DNA of 64,000 nt from Flavobacterium sp. 11. GTDB taxonomy: Bacteria; Bacteroidota; Bacteroidia; Flavobacteriales; Flavobacteriaceae. The stretch covers positions 930,001 through 994,000 of the forward strand of contig NZ_PEFE01000001.1 of the NCBI RefSeq assembly GCF_002754315.1. Direction: 5' to 3'. Every line of letters begins with the position of its first letter. Positions within the stretch are counted from its first letter, which is position 1. The position numbers and the translations under genes are program-made. Positions 26,332 through 34,139 of this stretch are shown one piece after another. The notes below the pieces were generated by a model. The model did not search any database and was not told the origin of the DNA. It was given only the letters and a program-made list of their open reading frames with translations.

Positions 26332-26943
26332 TTATTTTTTAGCTTCTGCTTTTTCTTCTGTTTTAGCAGGAGCTTTATACTTGTCGTTCAAGGCTTTGAT
26401 AATTTCTTTTGTGATATCAAATTTGTCTTCAGCGTATAAAATTGAAGCTGCGTCACCTGTACCATAGATGTATGCGTATCCTTTTTCTTTACCGTATGCT
26501 TTGATGAATTTTTTCACTCCGCTTACTAAAGAATCCATTTCTTTTCCGCTTTCTTGTTGCAATTCTTGAGACAATGCTTGTTGTGCATAACCTAATTGTT
26601 GCTCTCTTTTTTGCAATTCAGCACCTTTTTGTTGTGCCCAAGCTTGACCGTTTGCTTGTGCTTGAGATTGAAAACTTGCTGCTTCTTGCTTAAATCTTGC
26701 AATTTCAGCTTCTAATTGTCTTCCTTTTTCTTCTGCTTTTGATTTATATTTTGCTTCAAGGTCTTTTGCCTCTGTATATTCTTTCATTAATTCAGAAGTG
26801 TCTACGTAAGCTGTTTTTACTTCTTTAACTTCTGCAGGTTTATTACAAGCAACAAGTGAAATTGAAAGTGCGATAATTACTAATGCTTTTTTACTCATAT
26901 TTTTAATATTACTTTTTTGGTATTCTTGAATATTCGATTTCAT
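26332..26943 (-). CDS. OmpH/Skp-like periplasmic lipoprotein
   Basis: This protein has a lipoprotein signal (KKALVIIALSISLVAC) and then a long charged helical region (about residues 45-140: MKEYTEAKDLEAKYKSKAEEKGRQLEAEI, QQLGYAQQALSQELQQESGKEMDSLV). The globular end has YAYIYGTGDAASILYAEDKFDITKEIIKALNDKY, the Skp/OmpH pattern. Skp binds unfolded outer-membrane proteins in the periplasm. Two starts are possible: 26943 adds 15 residues (MKSNIQEYQKSNIKN) before the MSKK start at 26898. The same extension occurs before the GIN-domain gene at 43532, and the differences between them lie mostly at third codon positions. I therefore keep the longer start but flag it as unsettled. Confidence 0.8.
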   Translation of the reverse strand: MKSNIQEYQKSNIKNMSKKALVIIALSISLVACNKPAEVKEVKTAYVDTSELMKEYTEAKDLEAKYKSKAEEKGRQLEAEIARFKQEAASFQSQAQANGQAWAQQKGAELQKREQQLGYAQQALSQELQQESGKEMDSLVSGVKKFIKAYGKEKGYAYIYGTGDAASILYAEDKFDITKEIIKALNDKYKAPAKTEEKAEAKK

Positions 26944-27187
26944 TTCGGTTAATTTCTAATTTTAAGTATTGGTGACAAAAATATAAAAAAATAGACAGCA
27001 TTGACATAAAGTTTAAAAAATGCTACATATTTATGATATAAGATTTTATTATTGCGATTAATGAACGTATAATTTATGACTATCAAAAGTGACGTTCATA
27101 TCTTTTAAATAAACTAATCAGTCTAAAAATCCGATAATCACCCTCGATTTCATCAAAAAATGCGCTTAAATGCGCTTAAAATGATTT

Positions 27188-28036
27188 TTAGTTGTTTTTT
27201 AGGATGTAAATGTGTGAAGAATACTCAAAATTCTTTTTCGCTTCCCAATTTGATTGCAATCCTACAAAAAAGGCTTTTATATAATTCATTTTACCGGTTT
27301 TGTATTTTTCCGAAAGTAAACTCACATAAAAAGAGTCAAATTTCATTGGAAGCACTTTTACCAATTTCATTTCTTCTTTTTCGAAAAGCATTTTTATTGC
27401 AGTTTTAGAAAAATGCCAAAAATGAATTGGCACATCATAAGCAGCCCAAAACTTTCCGTAATGTTTTGCATCGAAAGATTTGAAATTTGGAACAGCAATA
27501 ATTAAAGTTCCATTTGGTTTTAATAATCGTTTCAGTTCTTTGATTTGGTTTTCTAAATTAGGAACGTGTTCCAAAACATGCCACATCGAAATCACATCAA
27601 AAGAATGATTGTCTAATTCGCTGGTTTTTTCAACAAATGAAACGCCTTTCTTTTTTGCAATCGCTTTTGCTTTTTCGCTTGGCTCTACTCCTATCGTATG
27701 CCATCCGTTTTCTTTGGCCACAGATAAAAAATCACCTGTTCCGGCACCAATATCTAAAATGCTTCCTTTATTCGATTGCAGTGAATTGATTAAATTCAAT
27801 TTGTTTTTCAGCGCAATAGTTTTTACAAAATGATATGCTTTTTCAAACAGAGACCTTTTGCTGTCAGTATGCGAAATATAATCCACGCTTTCGTAATACT
27901 TTCCTAAATTTTCTAAGCTGGGTTGCGGAGACGTAATCAGCATATCCAATTTATCATCATGATACAATTCGAAAATTTCCTGAGAAACAGAATAATCTTT
28001 AACGGTTAAAAAAGGCTGTTGGTTTGAAATGTCCAT
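27188..28036 (-). CDS. Class I SAM-dependent methyltransferase
   Basis: This 282-residue protein contains SILDIGAGTGDFLSVAKENGWHTIGVEPS (SAM-binding motif I, about residues 90-118), FDVISMWHVLEHVPNLENQIKELKRLLKPNGTLIIAVPN (motif II/III region, about 145-185), and GKFWAAYDVPIHFWHFSKTAIKMLFEKEEM. The N-terminal 50 residues include YHDDKLDMLITSPQPSLENLGKYYES. The HVLEHV and DVPIHFWHFS style is common in Bacteroidota methyltransferases of uncertain substrate. It lies downstream of mnmG on the same strand but inverted repeats separate them. Confidence 0.85.
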   Translation of the reverse strand: MDISNQQPFLTVKDYSVSQEIFELYHDDKLDMLITSPQPSLENLGKYYESVDYISHTDSKRSLFEKAYHFVKTIALKNKLNLINSLQSNKGSILDIGAGTGDFLSVAKENGWHTIGVEPSEKAKAIAKKKGVSFVEKTSELDNHSFDVISMWHVLEHVPNLENQIKELKRLLKPNGTLIIAVPNFKSFDAKHYGKFWAAYDVPIHFWHFSKTAIKMLFEKEEMKLVKVLPMKFDSFYVSLLSEKYKTGKMNYIKAFFVGLQSNWEAKKNFEYSSHIYILKNN

Positions 28037-28074
28037 TAATTAATAGTGCTTTTATATTTTAATTTTAAACTAAA

Positions 28075-28104
28075 CCCTGAAAACACCAACGGATGCTTTC
28101 AGGG
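28075..28104. repeat. Inverted repeat upstream of the methyltransferase gene
   Basis: CCCTGAAA and TTTCAGGG pair around a 14-base loop. No T run follows on the minus strand, so this may be a regulatory or weak terminator hairpin. Confidence 0.45.
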
Positions 28105-28155
28105 CTGAATTATTTATTTTTGTGATTCTTCAATTATAACAAGGCTTCACAACGT

Positions 28156-28171
28156 AGTTTCACGTGGAACA
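28156..28171. promoter_or_regulatory. parS: parS-like ParB-binding site 1
   Basis: The plus strand reads AGTTTCACGTGGAACA. Its complement is TGTTCCACGTGAAACT, one mismatch from the 16-bp bacterial parS sequence TGTTCCACGTGAAACA. It lies about 84 bases downstream of the mnmG stop. Confidence 0.8.
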
Positions 28172-28173
28172 GT

Positions 28174-28253
28174 TGATTTAAGATTTTTGATTAACGATTT
28201 GTGATTGCAGATTTAAATCAAAAATCGTTAATCCTATATCAACAATCTTAAAT
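28174..28253 (-). terminator. Imperfect inverted repeat after mnmG
   Basis: GATTAACGATTT (28189-28200) pairs with AAATCGTTAATC (28222-28233), and the outer flanks GATTTAAGATT and AATCTTAAATC also pair with a bulge between. It ends at the mnmG stop and is the likely transcript end or a processing hairpin. Confidence 0.55.
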
Positions 28254-28254
28254 C

Positions 28255-30126
28255 TTATCGTCCCATATAAATCAACAACACCGAAACATCACTTGGCGAC
28301 ACACCACTGATTCTTGATGCTTGAGAAATGGTTACCGGACGAATCTTGCTTAATTTTTGCTTGGCTTCAATTGACATCGATTTGATTTTTTCATAGTCAA
28401 AGTTCTCTGGAATCTTTACATCTTCCAATCTTGTCAATTTATCCGCGTTGTTTCTTTCTTTCTCGATATAACCCGAATACTTCACTTGAATTTCGGCTTG
28501 TTCCAAAATTTCTTGGTCCAAATCGTTTTCTGCAACATAAGCTGCAACCTTTTCAAATTTCATGATGTCTTCCAAATCAATTTGCGGACGAGAGAATACT
28601 TTAAACATTTTATCTCCTTGCGTAATCAACGCCGTATCTTTTGACTCTAAAATTGGATTTGCTTCCGCAATCGAAACACTCGTTTCTTTGAAGAAAGCCA
28701 CCATTTTTTCAGATTCTTTTAATTTGTGCTCCATTCTGCGCAAACGCGCTTCAGAAGCCAAACCTATTTCATGTGACATTGGTGTTAATCTGAAATCGGC
28801 ATTATCCTGACGCAACAACGTTCTGTATTCTGCACGAGACGTAAACATTCTGTATGGCTCTTCAGTTCCTTTTGTAATTAAATCATCAATTAAAACCCCA
28901 ATGTAGGCTTCGTCTCTTTTTAAAATTAATGGTGCTTTTTCATGCACTTTTAAATGCGCATTAATTCCTGCCATTAATCCTTGAGAAGCCGCTTCTTCAT
29001 ATCCTGTAGTTCCGTTTATTTGTCCGGCAAAATATAAACCTTCAACAAGTTTTGTTTCCAAAGTGTGTTTCAATTGTGTCGGCGGGAAATAATCATATTC
29101 GATTGCGTAACCCGGACGAAAGAATTTTACTTTCTCAAATCCCGCAACAGAACTCAATGCTTTGAATTGAATATCCTCAGGAAGCGATGTGGAAAATCCA
29201 TTTACATAAACCTCGCACGTATTCCATCCTTCCGGCTCCACAAACAACTGATGTCTTTCCTTATCAGCAAAGCGATTAATTTTATCTTCGATCGATGGAC
29301 AATATCTTGGTCCAAGACTTTTTATTCTTCCGTTAAACATTGGTGAACGATCAAAACCTTCTCTCAAAATATCATGAACATCAAGAGACGTATACGTCAT
29401 ATGACACGATTTTTGATGAATCAACGGAGAAGTCACATCGGAATAGGAAAACTTATCCGGTTTAGCATCTCCCTTTTCTTCGTTCATTTTTGAATAATCC
29501 AAAGAACGTCCATCAACTCTTGGAGGCGTTCCCGTTTTCATTCGTCCTGATTGAAAACCAGCCGCAACTAAATCTTCGGTAATTCCATACGCGGCACTCT
29601 CGCCTGCTCTTCCACCACCAAATTGTTTCTCACCAATATGAATCAAACCATTTAGGAAAGTTCCATTGGTCAACACAACCGATTTAGACCGAATCTCTAC
29701 TCCAAGCGAAGTTCGGATTCCTTTTATTTTTCCGTTTTCAATAATCAAACCTTTCACCATTTCTTGATAAAAATCAAGATTTGGAGTTCCTTCCAACATC
29801 ATTCTCCACTCCTCAGCAAAACGCATACGGTCACTTTGAACGCGCGGCGACCACATTGCAGGACCTTTGGACTTGTTCAGCATCTTGAACTGGATTGCAG
29901 TCCTGTCCGAAACAATTCCTGAGTATCCTCCAAGCGCATCAATCTCACGCACAATTTGTCCTTTGGCAATTCCACCCATCGCTGGATTACATGACATCTG
30001 CGCAATATTCTGCAAACTCATTGTAACCAATAAGGTTTTTGAACCCAAATTTGCGGCAGCGGCGGCAGCTTCTGAACCTGCATGCCCTGCGCCCACAACG
30101 ATTACATCATATTCATTTAGAAACAT
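28255..30126 (-). CDS. mnmG: tRNA uridine-5-carboxymethylaminomethyl modification enzyme MnmG (GidA)
   Basis: This 623-residue protein starts with the FAD-binding motif VIVVGAGHAGSEAAAAAANLG (residues about 8-28). It carries CNPAMGGIAKGQIVREIDALGG, GTFLNGLIHIGEKQFGGGR, MKTGTPPRVDGRSLDY and FVEPEGWNTCEVYVNGFSTSLP, then the late GLYFAGQINGTTGYEEAASQGL. These are all family hallmarks at the usual length. With MnmE it modifies the wobble uridine of certain tRNAs, using methylene-THF and FAD. In many bacteria gidA lies beside the replication origin and par genes; here four parS-like sites flank it. No parA, parB or mnmE gene is in the window. Confidence 0.97.
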   Translation of the reverse strand: MFLNEYDVIVVGAGHAGSEAAAAAANLGSKTLLVTMSLQNIAQMSCNPAMGGIAKGQIVREIDALGGYSGIVSDRTAIQFKMLNKSKGPAMWSPRVQSDRMRFAEEWRMMLEGTPNLDFYQEMVKGLIIENGKIKGIRTSLGVEIRSKSVVLTNGTFLNGLIHIGEKQFGGGRAGESAAYGITEDLVAAGFQSGRMKTGTPPRVDGRSLDYSKMNEEKGDAKPDKFSYSDVTSPLIHQKSCHMTYTSLDVHDILREGFDRSPMFNGRIKSLGPRYCPSIEDKINRFADKERHQLFVEPEGWNTCEVYVNGFSTSLPEDIQFKALSSVAGFEKVKFFRPGYAIEYDYFPPTQLKHTLETKLVEGLYFAGQINGTTGYEEAASQGLMAGINAHLKVHEKAPLILKRDEAYIGVLIDDLITKGTEEPYRMFTSRAEYRTLLRQDNADFRLTPMSHEIGLASEARLRRMEHKLKESEKMVAFFKETSVSIAEANPILESKDTALITQGDKMFKVFSRPQIDLEDIMKFEKVAAYVAENDLDQEILEQAEIQVKYSGYIEKERNNADKLTRLEDVKIPENFDYEKIKSMSIEAKQKLSKIRPVTISQASRISGVSPSDVSVLLIYMGR

Positions 30127-30179
30127 CTTCTTTTATAATTTAATCCTTGTTCAGGATTGTAATTTTGAAATCTATATTT

Positions 30180-30195
30180 TGTTCCACGTGAAACA
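30180..30195. promoter_or_regulatory. parS: parS site 2 (exact 16-bp match)
   Basis: TGTTCCACGTGAAACA is identical to the classical Bacillus subtilis parS sequence. It lies in the 140-base gap between mnmG and ybeY. Confidence 0.9.
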
Positions 30196-30225
30196 TTGCA
30201 AACCTATTTTTAAACCAACTTTAAA

Positions 30226-30241
30226 TGTTCCACGTGAAACA
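30226..30241. promoter_or_regulatory. parS: parS site 3 (exact 16-bp match)
   Basis: A second exact TGTTCCACGTGAAACA lies in the mnmG/ybeY gap, 46 bases from the previous one (start to start), on the same strand and so in direct orientation. Confidence 0.9.
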
Positions 30242-30266
30242 CTTTTGATTTAAAAACAAAACAGCA

Positions 30267-30686
30267 CTATTGTTCCACGTGAAACATAGCTATTTTTTCG
30301 TCTTCTTTACTCCTCATCAAAAGCTCTTCAGCTTCCCCTTTATCTTTATAACCGCAGTAATGTAAAATACCGTGAACTAAAACGCGCTTTAATTCTTCCT
30401 CAAAAGAAACATTGAAATCAGCCGCATTGTCTTTTACTCTTTCAACAGAAACAAAAATATCTCCGTGCAATTCATTACCCATAGAATAATCAAAGCTTAT
30501 GATGTCCGTTAGCGTATCGTGATCCAGATATTCTACATTGATTTTGTGTAGATATTCATCATCACAAAAGATATAATTTATCTCTCCTTCTTTCTTGTTT
30601 TCCGAAGTAATAACATTTCCCAACCAAGCCTCAATGGCTTCTTCGTTGTCTAAATTAAAGTCGGTTTCGTAATTAAAATTGATCAT
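30267..30686 (-). CDS. ybeY: Endoribonuclease YbeY (rRNA maturation)
   Basis: This 139-residue protein contains LDHDTLTDIISFDYSMGNELHGDIFVSVERV (about residues 54-85) and the metal-site region VLVHGILHYCGYKDKGEAEELLMRSKEDEKI (about 107-135). YbeY processes 16S rRNA 3' ends and takes part in ribosome quality control. The usual third histidine of H-x3-H-x5-H is an Asp here (GYKD), which I recall as common in Bacteroidota. The last six codons (MFHVEQ) are made by a parS site. It overlaps the upstream DUF4175 gene by four bases (ATGA), so the two are coupled. Confidence 0.93.
   Translation of the reverse strand: MINFNYETDFNLDNEEAIEAWLGNVITSENKKEGEINYIFCDDEYLHKINVEYLDHDTLTDIISFDYSMGNELHGDIFVSVERVKDNAADFNVSFEEELKRVLVHGILHYCGYKDKGEAEELLMRSKEDEKIAMFHVEQ
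30271..30286. promoter_or_regulatory. parS: parS site 4 (exact match, inside the ybeY 3' end)
   Basis: A third exact TGTTCCACGTGAAACA sits within the ybeY coding sequence. On the minus strand it encodes Met-Phe-His-Val-Glu-Gln, immediately before the stop codon. Confidence 0.9.
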
Positions 30687-33600
30687 TTTTTATTAAAATA
30701 TTCTTGAACCTTTTGATTAAAATTCGATCGCAAAGGTAAGGATTGTCTATTTAATATTTCTATGCTATTCAAATAATCTAATAAAGCAGCTGGCAGCGCA
30801 TTAGATTGATTACTAAACTCCTTTTTATTAGTTTCAGATTGGCGTTTATTTTCCTCTCCTTGTTGTTGTATGGCAGAATTCAATTTCAATAATTCCTGTT
30901 TTACATTCAGTATCTTTTGAAGTGTTTCGTTCTTAAAACCTTTGTTCAATAATTGCTTTTCAATTTGCTTCATCTGTTCCAAAGCGCTTTGTCCATTACC
31001 TCCCAATCCATGTTTATTCAATTCGTTTTGCAATGCTTCGCGCAATTGCTTTTGCTCTTTATAAATTTCCATTATAGCTTGTGCATCGCCTTCGCCACCC
31101 TCACCTTCTTCACCCGATTCTCCAGGTTTACCTTGTTTGCCGTTTTGTCCTTTTTGACCTTCGCCAGGTTTATCCCCTTTTTTAATTCCGTCTTTCATTT
31201 TCTCACCAAGACCTTCTTGCTTTTTAATAATATCTGGTAATTGCATTCCTTGGCCTTGACCTGGCTTCGGTTTCCCAGAACCCATTCCTGACATCTGCAT
31301 TTGCATATTGTTAAGCATATCACTTAAAAAATCTGCAAGTTTATTAGCTGCAGAAACAGTATATTGTTGGTGTGACAAACCTTTTGGAACTTGAGCATCG
31401 GTTAAACTGGATAAAGACTTATCTACATTGTAAACTACATTACCAATTTCTTTGGTTATGTCTTCAGCAATTTTTGGATTACGCAACGACATTGCAAACA
31501 AACTGTCATCAACATGCTTAAACTGTTGCTTTAAATCCTGTTGGATTTTAATGTTTTTATTAAAAGCCGGAGACCCTGATTTGTGCTTTTTGAACTGATT
31601 CATCAAGTCTTCTTGTGACAAAGAAAATGCTAATAAGTTATCCAAGATTTGTCGCAACATTGCCACATCTTCCTGCAACTGTTCCATCTCACCTTGCTCC
31701 AAAGTTTGTGCCATTTTTTGCGCCATCTCTTTCATCTTTTTGGAAGCGCTTTTTTGATTAGGCTTTGCTTTGTCCTTTTTGTCTTTCTTCAATTCCTCAG
31801 ACGCTTTCTTTAAATCTTCGTCTATACTTTTTTCTTTAGCATCGTCTTTAGGCAAGTCCAAAGGTGATTTCAATTCCTTATTTTCTTTTTCAAGATCGTT
31901 TAAATCTTCTTGGATTTTGTCAAACTCAGTATTGATGTCTTCTTGTTTATCCAGTTTGTTTTCCTTTTCATCATTAGATAATTTATCTTGCTTATCAGAA
32001 AGCTTGTCCAATTTGTCACCTAATTGTTCTGCTTTCTTTTCTACATAAAACCTCTTTGTCAACTCCACCAACTGTTCTAAATTCTTAGTTTGGTTTTTAC
32101 TGTTTTGTTTGAATTTATCCAACTTAGACAACAACTCTTCATTCTGAATTTTATCGTTTAGTTCTTTCAATTCATCCAAAAGCTTCTGGTTTTTTTCCAA
32201 TTCTTTTTCGGCTTTGTCCATTCGCTTTTGAAGCTCTTCTTTCAACTCATCCTTTTTATCGGTTTTGAATTGCTCCAAATTATCGTTCATTTTTTTTGTG
32301 AATTCTTTCATCATCTCATCCTGTTTCATTTGACGCTTGATGAAATCATTTACTTTTTGCTGATCTTTGAAATCCAGATTTTCTTTTTCTTTTCCAGTTT
32401 TTTGCAACTTCTCCATTTCAGAAATTTGCTTATCCTGGTTTTTTAAAGACTTCTCTAAACTGTTAATGTTATCATTTTGCTGCTGCAAAATTTGATCTTC
32501 CTTTTCTTCATTTGTGGAAACACGATTAGAGAAAACGGAAGACTTTGTACTTTTAAAATTATGGATGGCATCGTTATCAAAAACTTCGAAATAATAATCA
32601 TAAGACACACCTTGCTCCACCGGAAGATTACTTGGAAACGAAAATACGAATTGGTCAAAAGCACTTTTCTTAATAGCAATTGTTCCACGTTTGGCAGTTT
32701 GTGGTTTCTCTCTTTCGTAATACACAATCTGAAGTCTAGACAAACCATAATCATCTGAGATTTGACCTAAAACATAGTTCTTAGCCACCTTCAAACTGTC
32801 CGGTGCGTTGTTCACATTAATCGTTGGGAACTGATCTTTTACAATAGTAAGCTGATAATTGAGTTTTTCGTAGTTTTTTACCTTATCATTTGAAGTAAAT
32901 ATTTGATAATCTGTGTTTTGAATTATATTTTTAGATAAAACAAAGGTGTTTTCAGTTTTCGAAAAAGTAGCTTTTGAAATTCCATCCATCCACGCTACAT
33001 TTTCTGTGGCTTGCGTATTCATTTTCCAAGTCACACGCGTTCCTTCCGGAATAAGAGCATTTCCTGTTCCTTTTATAGTTTCTGATTTTTTATTCAAATA
33101 AGAAGGAAAGTTCAACTGCATTTCAAAATTAGCAATCGATGGAACGGTAATCACTTTCAATTCATAATCTGGAGAAGAAATAGCATTTCCCTCCACGTGG
33201 AACAAAATGTTTTCTGAAGGCTTCGCCATCTTAAATTGGAATTCTCCAGCTTTAGTAGATTCCATAAAATAACTTTCGTCGTCAATAAAAATTATCGCAT
33301 TCTCAGGAACAATTTTTCCTTCGGTTTTTATTCGAAGGATAAAATCCTTTCCTTGCTCCGTTTGTAAATTCGAATTAAGAACTACAAATTTAAAAGGAGC
33401 CGGCGGCAGAAAAGCCGAATTGAAATGTACTACTCTATTCAAACTTTGAGAAATCATGTTGCTGTTACCCGAGACATAAAAGAAAGCAAACAATAATATT
33501 GGAATTAAAGCCAAAGGAAAATACTTTCTGTTTCGGTTATAATTAATGGCATTCCCAAAAGGAATTGGTTGCAACGCATTCGCTTTTTGTTCAATCGATG

Positions 33601-33985
33601 CGGCCAATAATTCCGATTTGATTTGATGTTCGCTGGGATTTGATAATTGCAAAAAGTTAGTCAGCTTGTCGCTCACTTCTGTAAAATGATTTCCAATAAT
33701 TGCCGAAGCCAGATTGTAATCGATTCCTTTTTGAAGTTTGAATAATTTAAAAATTGGAAACAAAATAAAACGAAACAACAAATACACTTCTACTCCAACA
33801 AAAGTCCAAAACAAAATGGTTCTTCCCATTGGCTTGAGCCAAAGAAAATATTCGACAAAAAGCGTAAATAGAAAATACAACAATCCTAAACCGATAAAGA
33901 AAATTGTTCCCCGTATCAATTCGTTGGTATAAAACTTCCTGATGAAAGCTTCTAGTTTTTGATAAATAAATTGCTGATTTTCCAA
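30683..33985 (-). CDS. Large DUF4175-type membrane protein
   Basis: This 1100-residue protein has two membrane helices near the N-terminus (about residues 22-45 and 52-76) and a third near 155-172 (FPLALIPILLFAFFYVSG). A beta-rich region spans about 200-480 (PPAPFKFVVLNSNLQTEQGKDFILRI). A very long charged coiled-coil follows (about 495-800, Lys/Glu/Gln/Leu-rich), then a Gly/Pro/Gln/Lys-rich low-complexity part (about 905-970: GMGSGKPKPGQGQGMQ, GEEGEGGEGDAQ) and a helical end. This is the layout I recall for DUF4175 proteins of Bacteroidota. The function is not known; the helical part is probably periplasmic. It is coupled to ybeY by a four-base overlap. Confidence 0.75.
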   Translation of the reverse strand: MENQQFIYQKLEAFIRKFYTNELIRGTIFFIGLGLLYFLFTLFVEYFLWLKPMGRTILFWTFVGVEVYLLFRFILFPIFKLFKLQKGIDYNLASAIIGNHFTEVSDKLTNFLQLSNPSEHQIKSELLAASIEQKANALQPIPFGNAINYNRNRKYFPLALIPILLFAFFYVSGNSNMISQSLNRVVHFNSAFLPPAPFKFVVLNSNLQTEQGKDFILRIKTEGKIVPENAIIFIDDESYFMESTKAGEFQFKMAKPSENILFHVEGNAISSPDYELKVITVPSIANFEMQLNFPSYLNKKSETIKGTGNALIPEGTRVTWKMNTQATENVAWMDGISKATFSKTENTFVLSKNIIQNTDYQIFTSNDKVKNYEKLNYQLTIVKDQFPTINVNNAPDSLKVAKNYVLGQISDDYGLSRLQIVYYEREKPQTAKRGTIAIKKSAFDQFVFSFPSNLPVEQGVSYDYYFEVFDNDAIHNFKSTKSSVFSNRVSTNEEKEDQILQQQNDNINSLEKSLKNQDKQISEMEKLQKTGKEKENLDFKDQQKVNDFIKRQMKQDEMMKEFTKKMNDNLEQFKTDKKDELKEELQKRMDKAEKELEKNQKLLDELKELNDKIQNEELLSKLDKFKQNSKNQTKNLEQLVELTKRFYVEKKAEQLGDKLDKLSDKQDKLSNDEKENKLDKQEDINTEFDKIQEDLNDLEKENKELKSPLDLPKDDAKEKSIDEDLKKASEELKKDKKDKAKPNQKSASKKMKEMAQKMAQTLEQGEMEQLQEDVAMLRQILDNLLAFSLSQEDLMNQFKKHKSGSPAFNKNIKIQQDLKQQFKHVDDSLFAMSLRNPKIAEDITKEIGNVVYNVDKSLSSLTDAQVPKGLSHQQYTVSAANKLADFLSDMLNNMQMQMSGMGSGKPKPGQGQGMQLPDIIKKQEGLGEKMKDGIKKGDKPGEGQKGQNGKQGKPGESGEEGEGGEGDAQAIMEIYKEQKQLREALQNELNKHGLGGNGQSALEQMKQIEKQLLNKGFKNETLQKILNVKQELLKLNSAIQQQGEENKRQSETNKKEFSNQSNALPAALLDYLNSIEILNRQSLPLRSNFNQKVQEYFNKK

Positions 33986-34139
33986 AATTTATACTTTGTT
34001 TTTTATAACCAATAAAAGTAACAATTTATATGAACAAAGAAATGTTAAAAATCATCAAACTCATTAATCTTACATTATCTCATTTTCAGATAATCCAATT
34101 GAGTAATCGAATTTGTATCTTCGCAAAAAATTTACAGCA

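Noticed and set aside
30267..30686. Loss of the third metal-binding histidine of YbeY as a sign of inactivation.
   Set aside because: The rest of the site is intact and, as far as I recall, GYKD is usual in Bacteroidota YbeY proteins, so it is probably functional.
32681..32696. TGTTCCACGTTTGGCA inside the DUF4175 gene.
   Set aside because: Only the left half matches parS; not counted as a site.
33189..33204. Half parS-like site CCACGTGGAACA inside the DUF4175 gene.
   Set aside because: Four mismatches in the left arm; probably chance within codons for FHVE.
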